64,000 nucleotides of DNA, taken from Rhyacichthys aspro. Taxonomy: Eukaryota; Chordata; Actinopteri; Gobiiformes; Rhyacichthyidae. How positions within the stretch are numbered: position 1 is the stretch's first letter; each line of letters begins with the position of its first letter. A model generated the notes under the pieces. That model was not told the DNA's origin and did not search any database. It saw nothing but the letters and a program-made list of their open reading frames with translations. Location of the stretch: positions 17,279,932-17,343,931 of the forward strand of contig CM072170.1 of assembly GCA_036850595.1 (NCBI GenBank), written 5' to 3'. A program made the position numbers and the translations under genes. Positions 30,501 to 43,102 of the stretch are shown here, one piece after another.

Positions 30501-32464
30501 GTAACTCATTACAGTACGGTTTAGAACGGCAAACCCTGATCTGGCTTGCTTTTTTATGGTGGATTCTATAGACCAGGTGATAGGCATTAGCTTAAGGCAC
30601 CGTTTACATGAGAATGGAGGAGAAATGGAGCAGTCATGCCATTGCAGATTTCCATTGACACAAAAGGTTATTGATTTGTTTGCTTCTATTTACCTTTAGA
30701 TAATTCTTAGCACAGCGTCATTCCATTTCCAGTTGTTTTTTTGCATTTTTTGAACTGATGGAAGTTTTTGGTGACCCAAATAAAAACTCAGCCCCAGTGT
30801 TTAGGAACCACTGTTTTAAATCACATTTAAGGTACATTTATTGCAAGTGTCACTAATTTTGTCTTCTCTCATCAGCTGGCAGTGATCAAAGTAAAAATGC
30901 TCATTTAATGTATTTATCGATAATATGCAATATAGATGGATATCTATATCTATAGATGGATAGATGGAATCCTACACAAAATTTTGTAGAAACAGAAACA
31001 GAAATGTAAAATAAACGTGGAGGGTAGTTTATCGAACCATACTGTACCAATCAGTGAAGAGGAAAATGAGTTTTTGGCAGGTGGCTGTTGTTAACGTGCA
31101 GCTTTAGCTGTGTACGCTTCCTCAGTTTCCTCGTATTCCCACCTCCCAGCCTCTGCCTAATTACATTTTCTTACACTACGGAGCGCTGGCTTATTGTTCC
31201 CTGTGTCTGTATGTCGCTGTAAATGGGAAGAGGTGGAGGAAGCATCTCCACTGTTTCTGCCGTCTTAAGCAGAATGCAAAATAAAGCCTGGGCGCGTGGT
31301 GGATTATTGCTGAAGCTACAGTATTATGTGTTCCATTGTGATCTTCTGTCAGAGCTAAATTTACATTACAGACATAACTGAAGGGCTGTTTGTGCTTTCA
31401 GTCCTTCTGTTGGAATCCACTACTGAGCAGTATGAACTAAAAATAATAGCAATGTCTAATTGAATCCACAAACGTTAACGATAAATTCATTATCTGGATA
31501 GAGTAGGCACACATTTGTCACCTAGATGAACAACAAGCAGCACAAGTAAACCGTTGAACAATTTATTCATGGTTTGTTGACCTTCATACACAACATTTCT
31601 AGACTCAGACTTACTGCTGTACACTGAGACCACCACAGGATCATAGATGAGGCGCTGCATGAAGCTCGAAAACCCTCCTCTAGATGTTCAGTTGTCAGAT
31701 GTGTGAGCAATATGCTGTATATGTTGTATAATGCCCCAGTGGATTTCCTCAGCCTTACATTTACTGTAAAAGGAGCAGTTCACATGCACACCGTAATTTG
31801 ACACAGTGTTGCATCACAGATATTGCTCTAGTTGTAACTACACAACAGCAGCCTACAGTAAACCTTTATTGAGTGACCTTACAATACTCCTGGGTTTTAC
31901 AGATGCTGCAATAGAGCAACATCTTTTATGATGACTACTGGAGACCCAATATTTGTCTATTTTAAAGCTGCCTTGGGACAAATTATGACTATAAAAGACT
32001 GCTGAAGTCCACTACAACATTGTAGACAGTAATAATGATGGAGCGGTGAGAACGCATGCGTGGAAGTAATGACAATGGCCATACTCATTTTTTTGTAGGT
32101 TCATCTGTGTTCTTTTTTCCCCCTTACATAAGATTTGAATAAGTAAAACAAGGGACTGAGCTGACATGGCTTAGAGAGAGAGTTACCTCTTCTAATTGGA
32201 CAAAAGGGATATTAAAAATCTTCTTTCAATTTGTCACTGAAAGATAAGATGTCCGAGGCACTCTACTAAGTGTTGTGCATTCCCAGCACTCTTCTCTTCC
32301 TGTATTTTCCATTTATTGTAAAAGCCGAGGGACACCTTTGTTACTGACTACACTCTCAATAACACTAATGCATCTTAATATATTAAACTATTTAAGCCTT
32401 GTTTAAATAAAGAAAATATACACTTAATTTATTCTCAAGGGGTAAATGAATGTGTAGCAAAAGG
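24561..32464. other. Long intronic stretch with no recognised element
   Basis: Nearly 8 kb with no identified gene, SINE, LINE or inverted-end element, unusual against the rest of the window. Short 'gatggatatctatatc'-type simple sequence at 30935-30970. Segments 28080-28500 and 31080-31350 are relatively GC-balanced and could hold regulatory sequence for the cornichon gene. Confidence 0.45.
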
Positions 32465-32690
32465 ATTCAAGGTTTATTGTAGTCACAAAGTTATTGGTAC
32501 AAACAAATGTGCTGTCTTTAAAGCTTCCCATATGCCTCAGTTAATCTCACAGTAGATGATTAGGATTGTTGAGGATGACTGTCCTCTTCGCTGCCACATT
32601 TAGACTGTCCAGATCCAATCTAACTACAGATTTTGCCTTCCTGATGAGTTTGTTCAATCTGCCAGCCTTGTTTTTTTCACTATTTGACAA
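32465..32690 (-). mobile_element. LINE C-terminal fragment
   Basis: The minus strand encodes RLNKLIRKAKSVVRLDLDSL, then NVAAKRTVILNN and a stop at about 32547. This corresponds to the '(R)L.KLvkKA.SVlG..LDSlee...rRml.Kl' segment near the C-terminus of a fish LINE family distinct from the others in this window. The lower end, 'ggattcaaggtttattgtagtcac', resembles a LINE 3' terminus in reverse. Truncated at its 5' side, as usual for LINEs. Confidence 0.6.
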
Positions 32691-33835
32691 AAGAAGAGCA
32701 CTCCATAGATCGATAGGACATCTTTTACTCTATCAATCTATGCTGCTTTTTGCTTCATTCCTGCTCTTTAACCTCTCCTGCACCTGCTCAGATCAGTGGG
32801 AATTTCAGATTTCTTTCTGGCAGACTTGCGCTCTGGATAGCTAGCAAGTTGGCTTGCTGCAACAATGGGAGCGCTCCTGATGGAAACGCTCCAGTCTCCA
32901 CGAGATCCCCACAGCTCTACCCTTGTCCTTCAAAAAAGACAATGAAACTGTCTTCAGCCATGCTCAGCCATCAGGTCAAAATATTAAACAAAAAAACAAC
33001 AATCTTGGATAAATCTCACATCTCCTTTAACATCCTGACCATTCCAAACCATCTCCAAATATCATGATCACTGGCTCCATTAAGTCTATTGCCAGTTATA
33101 ATAGTGACATAACGGCCTATTGTCACTTACACTGTCCTTTTAATATCGGATCTATTTTCCGTTATGGTTGCGAGTAAGAAGTCCAAGACGGTGGACGGAA
33201 GGTTGCATCTCAGTATCTTCTGAGCAGACACATGGGTCAGCATTTGACTGACAATACACAGACACCATTACCTGTAATCGCCCTAGGACCAGTCATCCCA
33301 AGTGCATCAGGTCTGTTTCCATGCAACAAAAAGGCACACCCAGGGCAACAGCACTGGAATCCCTGACCCAAATGTGTCTTTACATAAGGCTGGGTGATTG
33401 AAATGCTCTCAGGGTAGCGAATGATTTGATTCTTCACACATCAGAATGTATAGGCAGTGGATTCCAGCTGACTTGTGTAAAAGCACAGGGAGCACAGTGG
33501 AAACGTGAGAGGAGAAAAACACAAGAGAAGATCCTCTAATTGGTTTTGAAGGGGAAACGCTGATTTATTGATCTAGGATGTGGGTATTCAATGGGGCCAG
33601 TGCAAATTGAGAAAATTGCCAAAAAAGGGGCGGTAAGCTACAGTTGTGTATGTGAATGGTAAAGGCAGAGATACAGGTGAGTATTGTATTGAAATTAGCA
33701 GCATTCTGAAAATGTGTGGAATCAGATGAAGTAGCTCACACATAAAGCTAGCAAAAAAACAAACAAACAAAAACATTATTTATGCGAGAACCCCTAAGCT
33801 AATGTCGACAAAAGGAGATAATTCCAGCTACTTAC

Positions 33836-33913
33836 GTGCCATATTGCAAAGAATATGAGGGAGACACAGAGGACCAGAGACAGCATGTAGCAGAAGGCAG
33901 CAAATGTGAACAT
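33836..33913 (-). CDS. cnih3: Cornichon family AMPA receptor auxiliary protein, first coding exon (partial gene)
   Basis: The exon encodes 26 codons beginning MFTFAAFCYMLSLVLC and ending FFAIWH, followed directly by a GTAAGT splice donor (minus strand, 33835-33830). This is the N-terminus of cornichon proteins: vertebrate CNIH1/2/3 begin MAFTFAAFCYML and their first exon also ends at IWH. The segment is hydrophobic and forms the first membrane helix. CNIH2 and CNIH3 act in ER export and gating of AMPA-type glutamate receptors. 'SLVLC' and 'FFAIWH' favour CNIH3, while 'VSL' is closer to CNIH2 'ASL', so the paralogue is not certain. The start is fixed because the upstream in-frame stretch back to a stop has no other ATG; the usual Ala at position 2 is absent. 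Position -3 is A. Later exons (IIAFDELR onward) were not found below this point, so intron 1 probably runs out of the window. Confidence 0.87.
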
Positions 33914-34400
33914 AATTAAAGGATAGATTCCAAAACAATCCCAGTGACGAAGGTGTAAAAGAAAAAGAGGGGCGAAAGCAACGAGGTAATGCTCCCAGGT
34001 ACAAAGTTATCGAGGTGGCGTTGAAACCATGACTTCCCGCCCTCACTTCCAACAAGCCGAACCGCAGAAGAAGACGGCGAGGGGAGAAGAAAAAGAAGTC
34101 CGAGCTGCTGTTGCTGTTTCGGGGCTCCGCGGCGCTCAGGCTGACGGGTAAAGGAGAGGATGAGGGGGTACGCTGTTGCTGCGTGGGTGTGTGTAAGATC
34201 CACGCCGCAGCGGAGGGAAGAGGACAGCCCGCAGCTGTGTGTCTCTGAGAGGAGCTCCTCCGCTCCTGTCGCGCGCCGCGGCAATAAAGACCCCTCGCGC
34301 ACTCACAGACCTATCAGCGGCTCAGCATCAGGCGCGTGAACACGGCTTTGATGTGCCGCGCTCGTGCGGGGGTAGATAGGTAGCTAGTTCGAGGTGAGCT
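33914..34400 (-). promoter_or_regulatory. GC-rich promoter / 5' UTR region of the cornichon gene
   Basis: This is the only markedly GC- and CpG-rich stretch in the window (strongest about 34040-34380, with many CG steps such as GCGCGCCGCGG). It lies immediately upstream of the cornichon start codon, as expected for a CpG-island promoter and 5' leader. No canonical TATA box was found and the start site cannot be fixed. Within the likely leader, an upstream ATG at 34030 opens a 7-codon frame (MVSTPPR, stop at 34007), and another ATG at about 34326 opens a 4-codon frame. Longer open frames here start only at GTG or TTG and are not credible genes. Confidence 0.6.
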
Positions 34401-34855
34401 AAACTGTCATCAGCCCTAGCATGTTGTGTGTTAAGGTTTCTTGCTGAATGACCATTGTTTTGTCTATTTTTTAATGACCTCTGTTGCAGTATTTTACTAA
34501 CCTTTATATTTTGTTTTTCATTTAAAGTGCAGCCATGCCACAATGTACTATGCATTTGTATTCCCTTATTCATTATTATAGCATTGTTATTGTCCTTTGA
34601 TGTCGTTTAGTACTATTTTACTCTTATGAATTTCTGTGTTTTTATAGGTGCTGGTGTAACGTATAGTTGCAAGGCAAGCTATGGTACGTTGGTGCCAGTT
34701 ATTAATCAATTAATTAATTTATTTGTATTTATTTATTGCACATAGGCCTATTATTTTCAGTACATTTCACCCCAAAATGCAATCATGTAATAAGAAGAAT
34801 TCCAAACAGTAATAACACTATATATTACTCTAACAAAAACTACAAGAAGCCAAAC

Positions 34856-34890
<35 letters not shown>

Positions 34891-34903
34891 CGATAGATCG
34901 ATA
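34856..34903. repeat. (GATA)n microsatellite
   Basis: About nine 'gata' units followed by interrupted 'gatc/gata' units, upstream of the cornichon promoter region. Confidence 0.95.
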
Positions 34904-35261
34904 AATCAATAAAATGCCACTGTGTACAGTGGGCCTATCTGCTTATACATTGTTCACATTACCAATATGTCAAATGCTCAATATTTGAGTTAAATATGGA
35001 ATATAAAATAAATCTTGAATTTCATTATTGTGATTTTTTTTGTATGTTTAGAAAAGCAAAATGTTTTTCACATCTTGGTAGTGTCCACCTGTTTGAGATT
35101 AGATTAGGGTTTATCCAAGACTTTAGCACCATCTTGTGACAACTTTAACAAACAAACAATTCCAGTTCTATTTACCACAGAATGAATCTATTGTACATAG
35201 TTGTACAGAGTTCTGTCACCTTACCAAGGTAATTTAAATAAGAAGGTACAGTTCTTCTCTT

Positions 35262-35575
35262 CCTGTGTCAATGGCGTCCAATAACCAGAAGGTCGGCAGT
35301 TCAATTCCCGCTCCTTACTGTTCATACTGTCGTTGTGTCCTTGGGCAAGACACTTCACCCGTCTTGCTCCAGTATACTGGTGTATAAATGAGTTTGGTGG
35401 TGGCTGGAGAAGACCATGGGCATGGCTCACTGGTGTATAGCAGCCCGCCTCTCCATCTGCCCCAGGTGTGAATATATGTGAATGGGGTGAATGGAAGTTT
35501 ATGTAAATTGCTTTGGGTGCCTGGGAAGGGCATGAATAGCGCTATATAAATGCATACCATCTACCATTTGCATAT
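35262..35575 (+). mobile_element. tRNA-derived SINE (full length or nearly so)
   Basis: A Pol III B-box-like 'ggcagttcaattcccgc' at about 35295, then the conserved SINE body 'ccttgggcaagacacttcac', a middle 'gtgtgaatatatgtgaatgg', and a tail 'agcgctatataaatgcatac' ending with 'ccatctaccatt'. This layout is standard for fish SINEs whose tail mimics a LINE 3' end. The A box is degraded. Confidence 0.75.
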
Positions 35576-36400
35576 TTTTTGATTCATGAGCAGTGCTATT
35601 GGTAAATACTGTATATGCTATCTTTGTTTTCTTTCTTTGAGATTTTCTTAAAATATGATTAGATTAAACTGATATTCTTCAGATCCAAAGGGATATTCAG
35701 AGTGGTTTCAAAAAGCTACACAACAAACATAGTTGGTATAATGCATTCACATAAATTAGCCTAGTGAAATTAAACTATTTTGGTATGAAGTTCTTCATAG
35801 TATTTCTAAATTGACAGGCCATACTCCTGTTGAAGCAAAACTGTTTTACCACTTTTATTTTGAACTTTTTTTCTGTAAATACAAAGAGAAACCATCTATT
35901 AATCTGTCTTTGTCTTATTCAAGCTGAATGTGCAATAGCTTTGAAAAGAAGGATACAAAGAGACCTCAGTGTAAACAATAAATTAAAGAGCTGTCCTCTA
36001 CCTTGCCACAAGTAAAAATAACCAAAGGCTATATAGTCAGAGTAAGTTAGATATATAGAAATATAAAGGGGATGAAACTGTTAGCAAATGCAAATCAGAC
36101 ACTGACAATAGGTAACAGTGCCTAGAATACAGTGAATTCACATGAGTGAAGTCTATTCCATCACTGGGTACATCTGCTTTCATAAAGAAACAGCTCAAAT
36201 TAAAAAAAACATTAATAAAGTAAAAGGAAGCAAAAAGGAAATGTGGATAAGTGTTAAGTCTTTAACAAGGCAGTGATAATAACAGGATCACACCAATTTG
36301 ATACTGAAATTAGGGCTAGAATTTTCAGGTAACTTGTTTGGTGTGATGCCTTGTAATGGTGTCATAGAAATTGATGCAGTTGGCCCCATGATGGAAAAAT

Positions 36401-36625
36401 TTAGTAATGCTGCTTTAATTGTCCACCCAGGGAGGAGTTGTGGAGCCCTACTACCTGAAGGACAAACTTCCTTAGCTGGTCTGTGGAGCAGGACAGGGGC
36501 AGCAGGCTGTCACTGAAAGTGCTGCTCTGTTTGGTGACGGATCTATGCAGCGGAGGGGGGAGGAACCTCCTGAGGGTCCACTTCTCAGCTAAAATTTTAC
36601 CAGTTCCAAACAGACAAAACAACTA
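36401..36625 (-). mobile_element. LINE C-terminal fragment
   Basis: The minus-strand frame contains RRFLPPPLHRSVTKQSSTFS and then 'CSTDQLRKFVLQVVGLHNSS'. The second block matches the fish LINE C-terminal pattern 'CkTdRlRkSFvlqAvrLyNsS'. The frame is open to 36401, but the diverged block and absence of other domains indicate a 5'-truncated remnant. Confidence 0.5.
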
Positions 36626-37670
36626 ACCTTGGAGATATTACTTTTACAGTGCCTTTTTTAGTTTCACAAGTAATGTTTTAACCACAACCAGGAGTATATT
36701 AAAGTTGTATGGTACACTTCTTACAGCACCTTTAAAAAAATGATTTCTGACCTGACTCATTCTTGCTAAACGAAGGTTGGCATTGCATCATTGAATTACT
36801 TTTTTATGAATATAATAAATGTTGATCAATCATAAACTGCACCAAACAACACAATGTTTTCATTTTGTTACATCATGCCCACTGCTGAGGTATGTGAGAA
36901 ATAAGACAGACATAAACTCCAACATGGGGTCAATTTGACGCAGTTATAGGTTACTGTGTCAAAGTTGCCACTGATTTTTTTTCCGATGTGCATCACTCAA
37001 CTGAGTGCTCTGTGTGCAGTTTGCCGGCAGCTGTTGGAAACCAGGAAACAGCATATACATGTCACAATATCACAGTTTCTAGTGGAGCTATTCTGGAGCA
37101 GAAAACCACGAGACTGGCTTATCCCTGTTTCTGAAATCACAAGTATGTTAACAGGCACACAGACAAAACTGAGACTAAAAAAAAGTGCATGAAAACAGAC
37201 AATATTATAATTTTATGTACCTTTTGGGAGAATCTAATATTTAACATAAAGATTTCATTCAAATTATTATATCTCCATGTGGACCTTTATAGCCCTAGCA
37301 CAAACTGTAACAAGAACTGTGCAATGAATGTCATTATTTTGATTGTTTTGTAATTCTTTTTAATATGGCTAAATCACATAATCAAATTTGACAAAACTTT
37401 TTGTTTTCTTACTACTGCGCTCTACTCTGTGAGAAGTATAATGCTGCTGCTAGCACCTGCACAGCTCCAAATGACCATAACGGCAAAGCTAAAGACACAG
37501 AAATCAACAGGGAAAGGTAGTCTTATTGCCAATGTCATGCCCACAGATAAACTCCAATATGGCTTCTCCTCTCATGTCACACTTTGGTATCACTCAGCCC
37601 TGTCTAAACTGCTTTTAGCTGCAGAACTGCATTTCATTTGCCACCAGCTGGAGAAGATCCAACCACCTCA

Positions 37671-37671
<1 letters not shown>

Positions 37672-37728
<57 letters not shown>
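37672..37728. repeat. (CA)n microsatellite
   Basis: About 28 uninterrupted CA units. Confidence 0.98.
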
Positions 37729-37730
<2 letters not shown>

Positions 37731-38129
37731 TGCTAAGTCACTCAGGACTCGTCTTTGTAGCGGTGACACTTCACCAGTGTGCTGTCAGCCTTTTTCCTTG
37801 TGCAGCGTGACAGCACCGTGAGCCACTTGTGAGGCGTTGAGGAGCTATGTCAAAGTGTCAGTGAAAGACAGGCGGACCAACAGACACACAGGTAACACGC
37901 ACACACATTGGGGAGTCTGCTAGCAACTGGTGATGTAGTGGGTTAAGGGCCACTACTGCAGCGTCCCTCAGTGTTCTCTCACATCTCTTTTATTTCATCA
38001 AAGTCACCGAGGCTACATTTGAGCTCAGCTGTTGTACCGGACGCACACTAGAGCTGGGGAGATGTGGACTGTCTCAATGAAAAGCTGTATAAATGTAGAT
38101 CAGAGCGAGATGCAGACAACACGAGAGAA

Positions 38130-38229
38130 NNNNNNNNNNNNNNNNNNNNNNNNNNNNNNNNNNNNNNNNNNNNNNNNNNNNNNNNNNNNNNNNNNNNNNN
38201 NNNNNNNNNNNNNNNNNNNNNNNNNNNNN
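38130..38229. other. Assembly gap (100 N)
   Basis: Exactly 100 N. The left flank is 'acacgagagaa' and the right flank 'atgtttgag'. Any exon or repeat here is lost. It lies 400 bases beyond the (CA)n tract. Confidence 0.98.
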
Positions 38230-40327
38230 ATGTTTGAGTTGCACTAAATGACTAACATAAATCATGCAGAATGACAGAGCACATTGCATAATAAATACAC
38301 TGTGTATTTTTTCAGCGCATGCATAGACACCCAGCAGCTCTCAATTGTGTCTGAGGTTAAAGCAACAGCTCTGTTTTGCATTGGCTAACATGTATAGTTA
38401 CAGAAACATTACAACATTTATTTTTATGCTTTTCCTGACCACCTTCATAGTCCATTTATGAAAAACAGGTTAGTAGTGTTGGTTATGACATCAGTGAATC
38501 CCTATGTTAACATGGAACCACATGGTCAATGGAGACAAACAGGTTGATTACACAGTTATTTGAGGACTTGCTTTCTAATATATTGCATACACACACCTCT
38601 GACATATCACATTTATCACAGAAATTGATCTGTAAAAGACCCGTGCTGCGAAATGACAAATGCCACCAGAAGAAACCTCCCCAGGTCATGTACATACTTT
38701 ATGCTCTGCAGTGGTTAAAAGAAAATCATTAATAAAATACAGTGGAGGCACAGCAATTCACATCAACCGTAGGGGAAAATATATATTTTACAGTGACAAA
38801 AGTAAACGATTGTGTTCCACGCAGACCAATCAATGGGACCCATAGACCAGTCCATAGCTTCTCACCATAGACACTCTATTTTGATAAACATAGTACTTAC
38901 AGATTGTACTGTTTACTAAAAACTCAGCAGATTTGATGTGAGTTTATCTGAGCGCCAAAAACAGGTAGAGCCTCACCTTTTGCCTGCTGGAGTGCAACAT
39001 GCCCCAGGACCCAGGTCTGCATAACTAGGTAAACTGGAAGGGTAATGTCAGGAGCTGTAGGCTGTGACTAAAAGGACAAGATCTTGATAATAGGCGGCTG
39101 AAATAAGCTTTTTCTCCACAGGGTGGGGTTGGTGCTCCCGTAGAGGTAGAGTGAGGAGTTTGGTCCACTTGAAGAGAGAGGAGGGAAATCTACCCACCAC
39201 CATTGAAAGTAACCCCACACCCAGCCCCCCTCCCCTAAAAAATAAAAAAGCAGGATGTTGCTGAAGGTTTGTGTCGCTACTCATTTTTTCAGTCATGCTT
39301 ATGTCTAGGACAGGGGTCATCGACTAAATATGCTATTAAGAGAAAAGGAAACCTAATGCTAAACCTAAATGGCCATGAATTGCATTGTATAGGTATGTTA
39401 GCTTGACTAAAAGACCATGCAATTACTTCCATCCCAGTCAGACAGTTTGTGAAGCTAGTAGCAGTGGTGGAGCAATGATGTACATGAATCTTGTTCATAT
39501 TAAGATATTAGGACTAGAATAAACAGATGTTGAATTCAACGTAAGACTGATTTCACAGTCACAAACTCTACTTCTCCACAGTACTCCAAGCAAACCAAAG
39601 CAAACAGTGTCCCACCCTATTACTGCCAATGATTCAGACAAAACACTTTTCTGTGCACCTGTTTTTACTTTCACCTGTAACTGAAGTGCCTGATTGAACA
39701 GTTAATTCAAACTGTGTTTCAAACATGAGCACAGCAATCCCTAGTAAAATTCTTTAGCACCTAAGGGAACCACTCTATCACACTCACACAAGTCATTTTT
39801 CATCCACTACAGGAACCACTTCCCCCGAACACACACACCCAACCAACCTCCTAACACATCAATTGTAAGTGCATTTTCCGTGGAGTATTTCCCCAGGGCC
39901 CACTATTTCACTGCGGCGGAACAAAACAAAATAAACCTAAAATATTTTTTTTTTCTGTGTGTTTCTCAAAGGTTTTGTGTTTTTTTTAGCGTGATTATCC
40001 CCCGAAGAAGAAACCCAAACATTACATATCCTGGACCATCCCCCCCCCCCCCACAAAAACACAATAAATACTAAATCAAAAAAACAATAAACAGCCCATT
40101 GCCCCCATCGTTCCTTATTAAAATATTTATTAATTTATTATGCTACAATTATTTCTATACAACCATAATTCTTTTCCAATTTTTGCAAAAACATTTTCTT
40201 TCTTAAAATTCTCCCTTTTATGTAATACTCCATAAAATTAACATGGGCAATCAAGGTTTTAAAGTGGTATGTAATTAGCATTCTGCATTAAACATGGTGC
40301 CTTCTACTGATTGGTGAATACAATAGG

Positions 40328-40420
40328 CCAGCCATTCCCGAAGTCAAGAGCCGTGACCCACTTAAGAATTAGAAAATCCCGTGAGCCCACCCAATCTTTC
40401 ATTTTCACTAATCAAAATAC
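40328..40420 (+). mobile_element. hAT-like terminal fragment
   Basis: 'ggccagccattcccgaagtc' followed by 'gagccgtgacccac' resembles hAT ends of the form CCAGcgGTTCCCAAAGT...GTGACCCAC. No partner end was identified. Family membership is weakly supported. Confidence 0.3.
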
Positions 40421-41269
40421 ATGACTATGTGAAGTATTTCCCTGAAAATGTTATTCAAAAAAATATAAACGACACAGGCTGTTGGCTATAAATTGCTCAA
40501 TATTCATTTTTCAACGCAGAGAAGAACTCCTGTGCAAATATTGTTTTTCTTTCTCTATATTGCCTTTTAACTGTTGTCTGAAGCATGACATGTCTAAACT
40601 TTGCTAACTCTCCTTTCTTACAGGCCAGTTGGGGTCAATGAGATTTTTTTTTTGCATGAGATAACTAAAAAGATGTGCCAATTTGTCATTTTTGGGATTT
40701 ACACAAAAATCAAGTGTACCAGCGCCTTGTAGGAATGTGCTGTATCGCCAGTCCTCCACCCACACTGTTTTTCAGAGTAGATCAAAGAGAAGCCTGAGCT
40801 GAGATTCCCTTTGTGCATGTGAAGAGAGAGACAAGCAGAGATGTTCTAATTTAGCAAGCTGTAGCGATGAGATACGCGCTGGCTTCCTCTGGCACTTCAT
40901 CAAAATGTTTCAGTCAGCCGCATCACCCCATCTTAAGGTCAGGTCCGTATCAACGCTCTGCCAACGCTGATGTGTAAAATAGGAACAGGCTCCGAGGATA
41001 TCCAGATGCAGTCAGGCCCATTTTTATCTTGTATTCCAAAATTGATGTGTTGCATGTCCTATCGAAAATACTGTATCGCCGTTAAGTTTGTCTTCAACTC
41101 TACAGTACTAGTTAAAGGAAAATCACTATCGAGATTAATTATAGAACCCAATATCCCAACAACAGTACCTCATATGGCCTTACAAACTGTGCAAGGATAC
41201 ACCCCCTTGTCCGTCCTTAGACCTAGATGTTACCAGGACAGTTATGGTAAAGTAGGGCGTCCAGTTGAA

Positions 41270-41450
41270 CCAAGTCATTATAGACCGGTACCATTCACCT
41301 CTCATATTATGAAAACATTTGAAAGGCTGCTAATTAGAATTTTAAGGTCACAGGTCAAACACCCTCTAGTTCTGTTCCAGTTTGCCTTTAACAAACAGGT
41401 GGGTGTATAGGATGCTAGACTACACCTGTGACATAAGCCTAATGTCATCT
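41270..41450 (+). mobile_element. LINE reverse transcriptase N-terminal fragment
   Basis: The end of a 146-codon open frame reads PSHYRPVPFTSHIMKTFERL then LIRILRSQV and FQFAFNKQVGV, ending at a TAG at about 41408. The family pattern is 'a..YRPVaLTShimK.fErLll..lr.qv...ldplQFAy..gvGveDA'; after the stop, 'DARLHL' keeps the frame. Upstream of about 41260 the frame is not recognisable as LINE. It is a decayed piece, not an active element. Confidence 0.68.
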
Positions 41451-42254
41451 CCAACAACCAGGGAAGGTGTTAGGACATATTTAAATATATTGTTCAATTT
41501 TTCTATATTTGCATTGGCCTTTTTGAATCAGACAGACGATAAGAGATCAATTTAAAACTGGGTATTTTGGCTTGATGCAGTCTCTGAGGACAGTTCACTG
41601 CATATTGAATTATAAGACAATATGCTTTCTCCAACATTGTCCCACCCACAGCACCATCTGATTGGTTATACGCAACACAAAGCACGGGTAACAGCCAACC
41701 AGCACTGAAAGAAAAACAAGCAGAGAAGAGAAAAAATTTTCAAGTGGAGAAATCCCGGAAAGAAAGTAAATGTTTCAAAGATACATTAAGGCAGCAGACT
41801 CTCACGAAATTTGCTTGCAGTCCCTCAAGACAAGTCTGTTAATCACTGAAACACAAGCTGTTAGTAGAACTATGTGTGTGAGAGATGAATAGTCTCTCCT
41901 ATTGTTGTACTATTTTTTCTGCTATATACTATTAATAGTTAGTAATGTAGCCTAGTTTTGAATGACAGGGTCCCTGCTTTCACATGTTGTTAAAATATAA
42001 CATTTACATAATAAAATCAACTCCAGGCTTTCAAAATGCTGTAATAAATAAAGCATGATGAGTTGAGCATATGTCAATATGTGGCCCCACTTTTAACTCT
42101 CTTTTTAGGTACTTTATAAGAGATGCTGCTGACCCTGGAAACTCCCTGCACTTTTTGTTAGAATTTTAAAACAAAGATGTCTAGTGTGTAAGAAAAAAAC
42201 TTTTTTTGCAAATCTGAAAAGTTTAATAAACATATGCTTAAAGGCATTTAAACG

Positions 42255-42392
42255 AAGTTAAGTGTTGGAGTTTGTATTATTCAAAATTTTGACGCCAATA
42301 TTTTAATTTTTACTGCAAATGAATATCGACTCCAAAAATTGGTTATCGGTCACCTTGACAACTAATAATTGGTATTGGCCCTGAAAAAAAAA
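42255..42392. repeat. Possible dispersed repeat with 'ttggttatcggt...attggccctgaaaa'
   Basis: 'gaatatcgactccaaaaatt' , 'ggttatcggtcacc' and 'ggtattggccctgaaaaa' resemble a very common fish repeat containing 'tatcggttatcggtatcggcc'. Diverged and limits unclear. Confidence 0.35.
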
Positions 42393-42939
42393 ATGTCTAT
42401 TTTTAGTTATGTTCTTTGATTTTTAAGTGCATTCAACAAAATCAGACCAGCTATTCTTCAGAAATACTATGATAATGACCATGTTTTTTTTCTGTTTTTT
42501 CATAGTACATTCTTGTCACATTATGCTTTTAGGTAATTTAAGAGTTTATTTCTAAAGAGCAAAAAATCTGGTAATTCTGTGTAATGAGAACCCTCAATCT
42601 GCACAAGGCATAGCACTTTATACTATCACTTAATGTTTATGTGGGCATTATGTCTCTACAGTCTTGTGTTGAAAGCTAACATTCCACTAGGGATTGCACC
42701 TTCTCCAAGGCCAAGAGATGCTCTTATTTTTTTGTTTTTATAACAATGACTGTTTGTATGAATTGAGGCAATGAGGCATTAAGAATTTGTAATATTAAAC
42801 CTCAGGATGTCAAGTGTCAAATTACACCTTAGTAAACGTGTGAAATACATCTATAAACTGTTCTGACACCTCATTGGCATAACTAATTTTTTCCCTTGTC
42901 CTTGTTGAATGGCCATAGGGGCTTGGTTGCATTTACACA

Positions 42940-43102
42940 CACAAGCACACTCTCATACATACACCAGCATAACAGTCTCTGGATGCAAGGTAGGATTCGG
43001 TATCTGACCCAAAGACACTTGGACAGGAGGAGCGGAGATCGAACCTTCCAGTTATTGGACGACCCACTCTAGCGACTGAGCAACCCTGCCCTGTCGGACC
43101 TA
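42940..43102 (-). mobile_element. tRNA-derived SINE head
   Basis: Reversed, it reads 'ggttgctcagtcgctagagt' (A box), 'gtcgtccaataactgg', 'aaggttcgatctccgc' (B box), 'tccaagtgtctttgggtcag'. The tRNA-like head and body are clear, while the tail at the low-coordinate side is degraded into 'cacacacaagcacactc'. Confidence 0.7.

Noticed and set aside
33828..34055. 75-codon minus-strand frame over the cornichon exon (…VHICCLLLHAVSG…)
   Set aside because: Starts at TTG and is a different frame from MFTFAAFCYML; it runs through the splice donor.
33916..34302. 128-codon minus-strand frame ending just before the cornichon ATG
   Set aside because: It begins at GTG, not ATG, is rich in low-complexity residues and lies in the GC-rich leader; the real coding frame is the one starting at 33913.
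37672..37728. His-Thr repeat frame
   Set aside because: Product of the (CA)n tract.
42940..43102. Possible functional tRNA gene
   Set aside because: A and B boxes are present but the acceptor stem and anticodon arm are not formed, and SINE body sequence follows.
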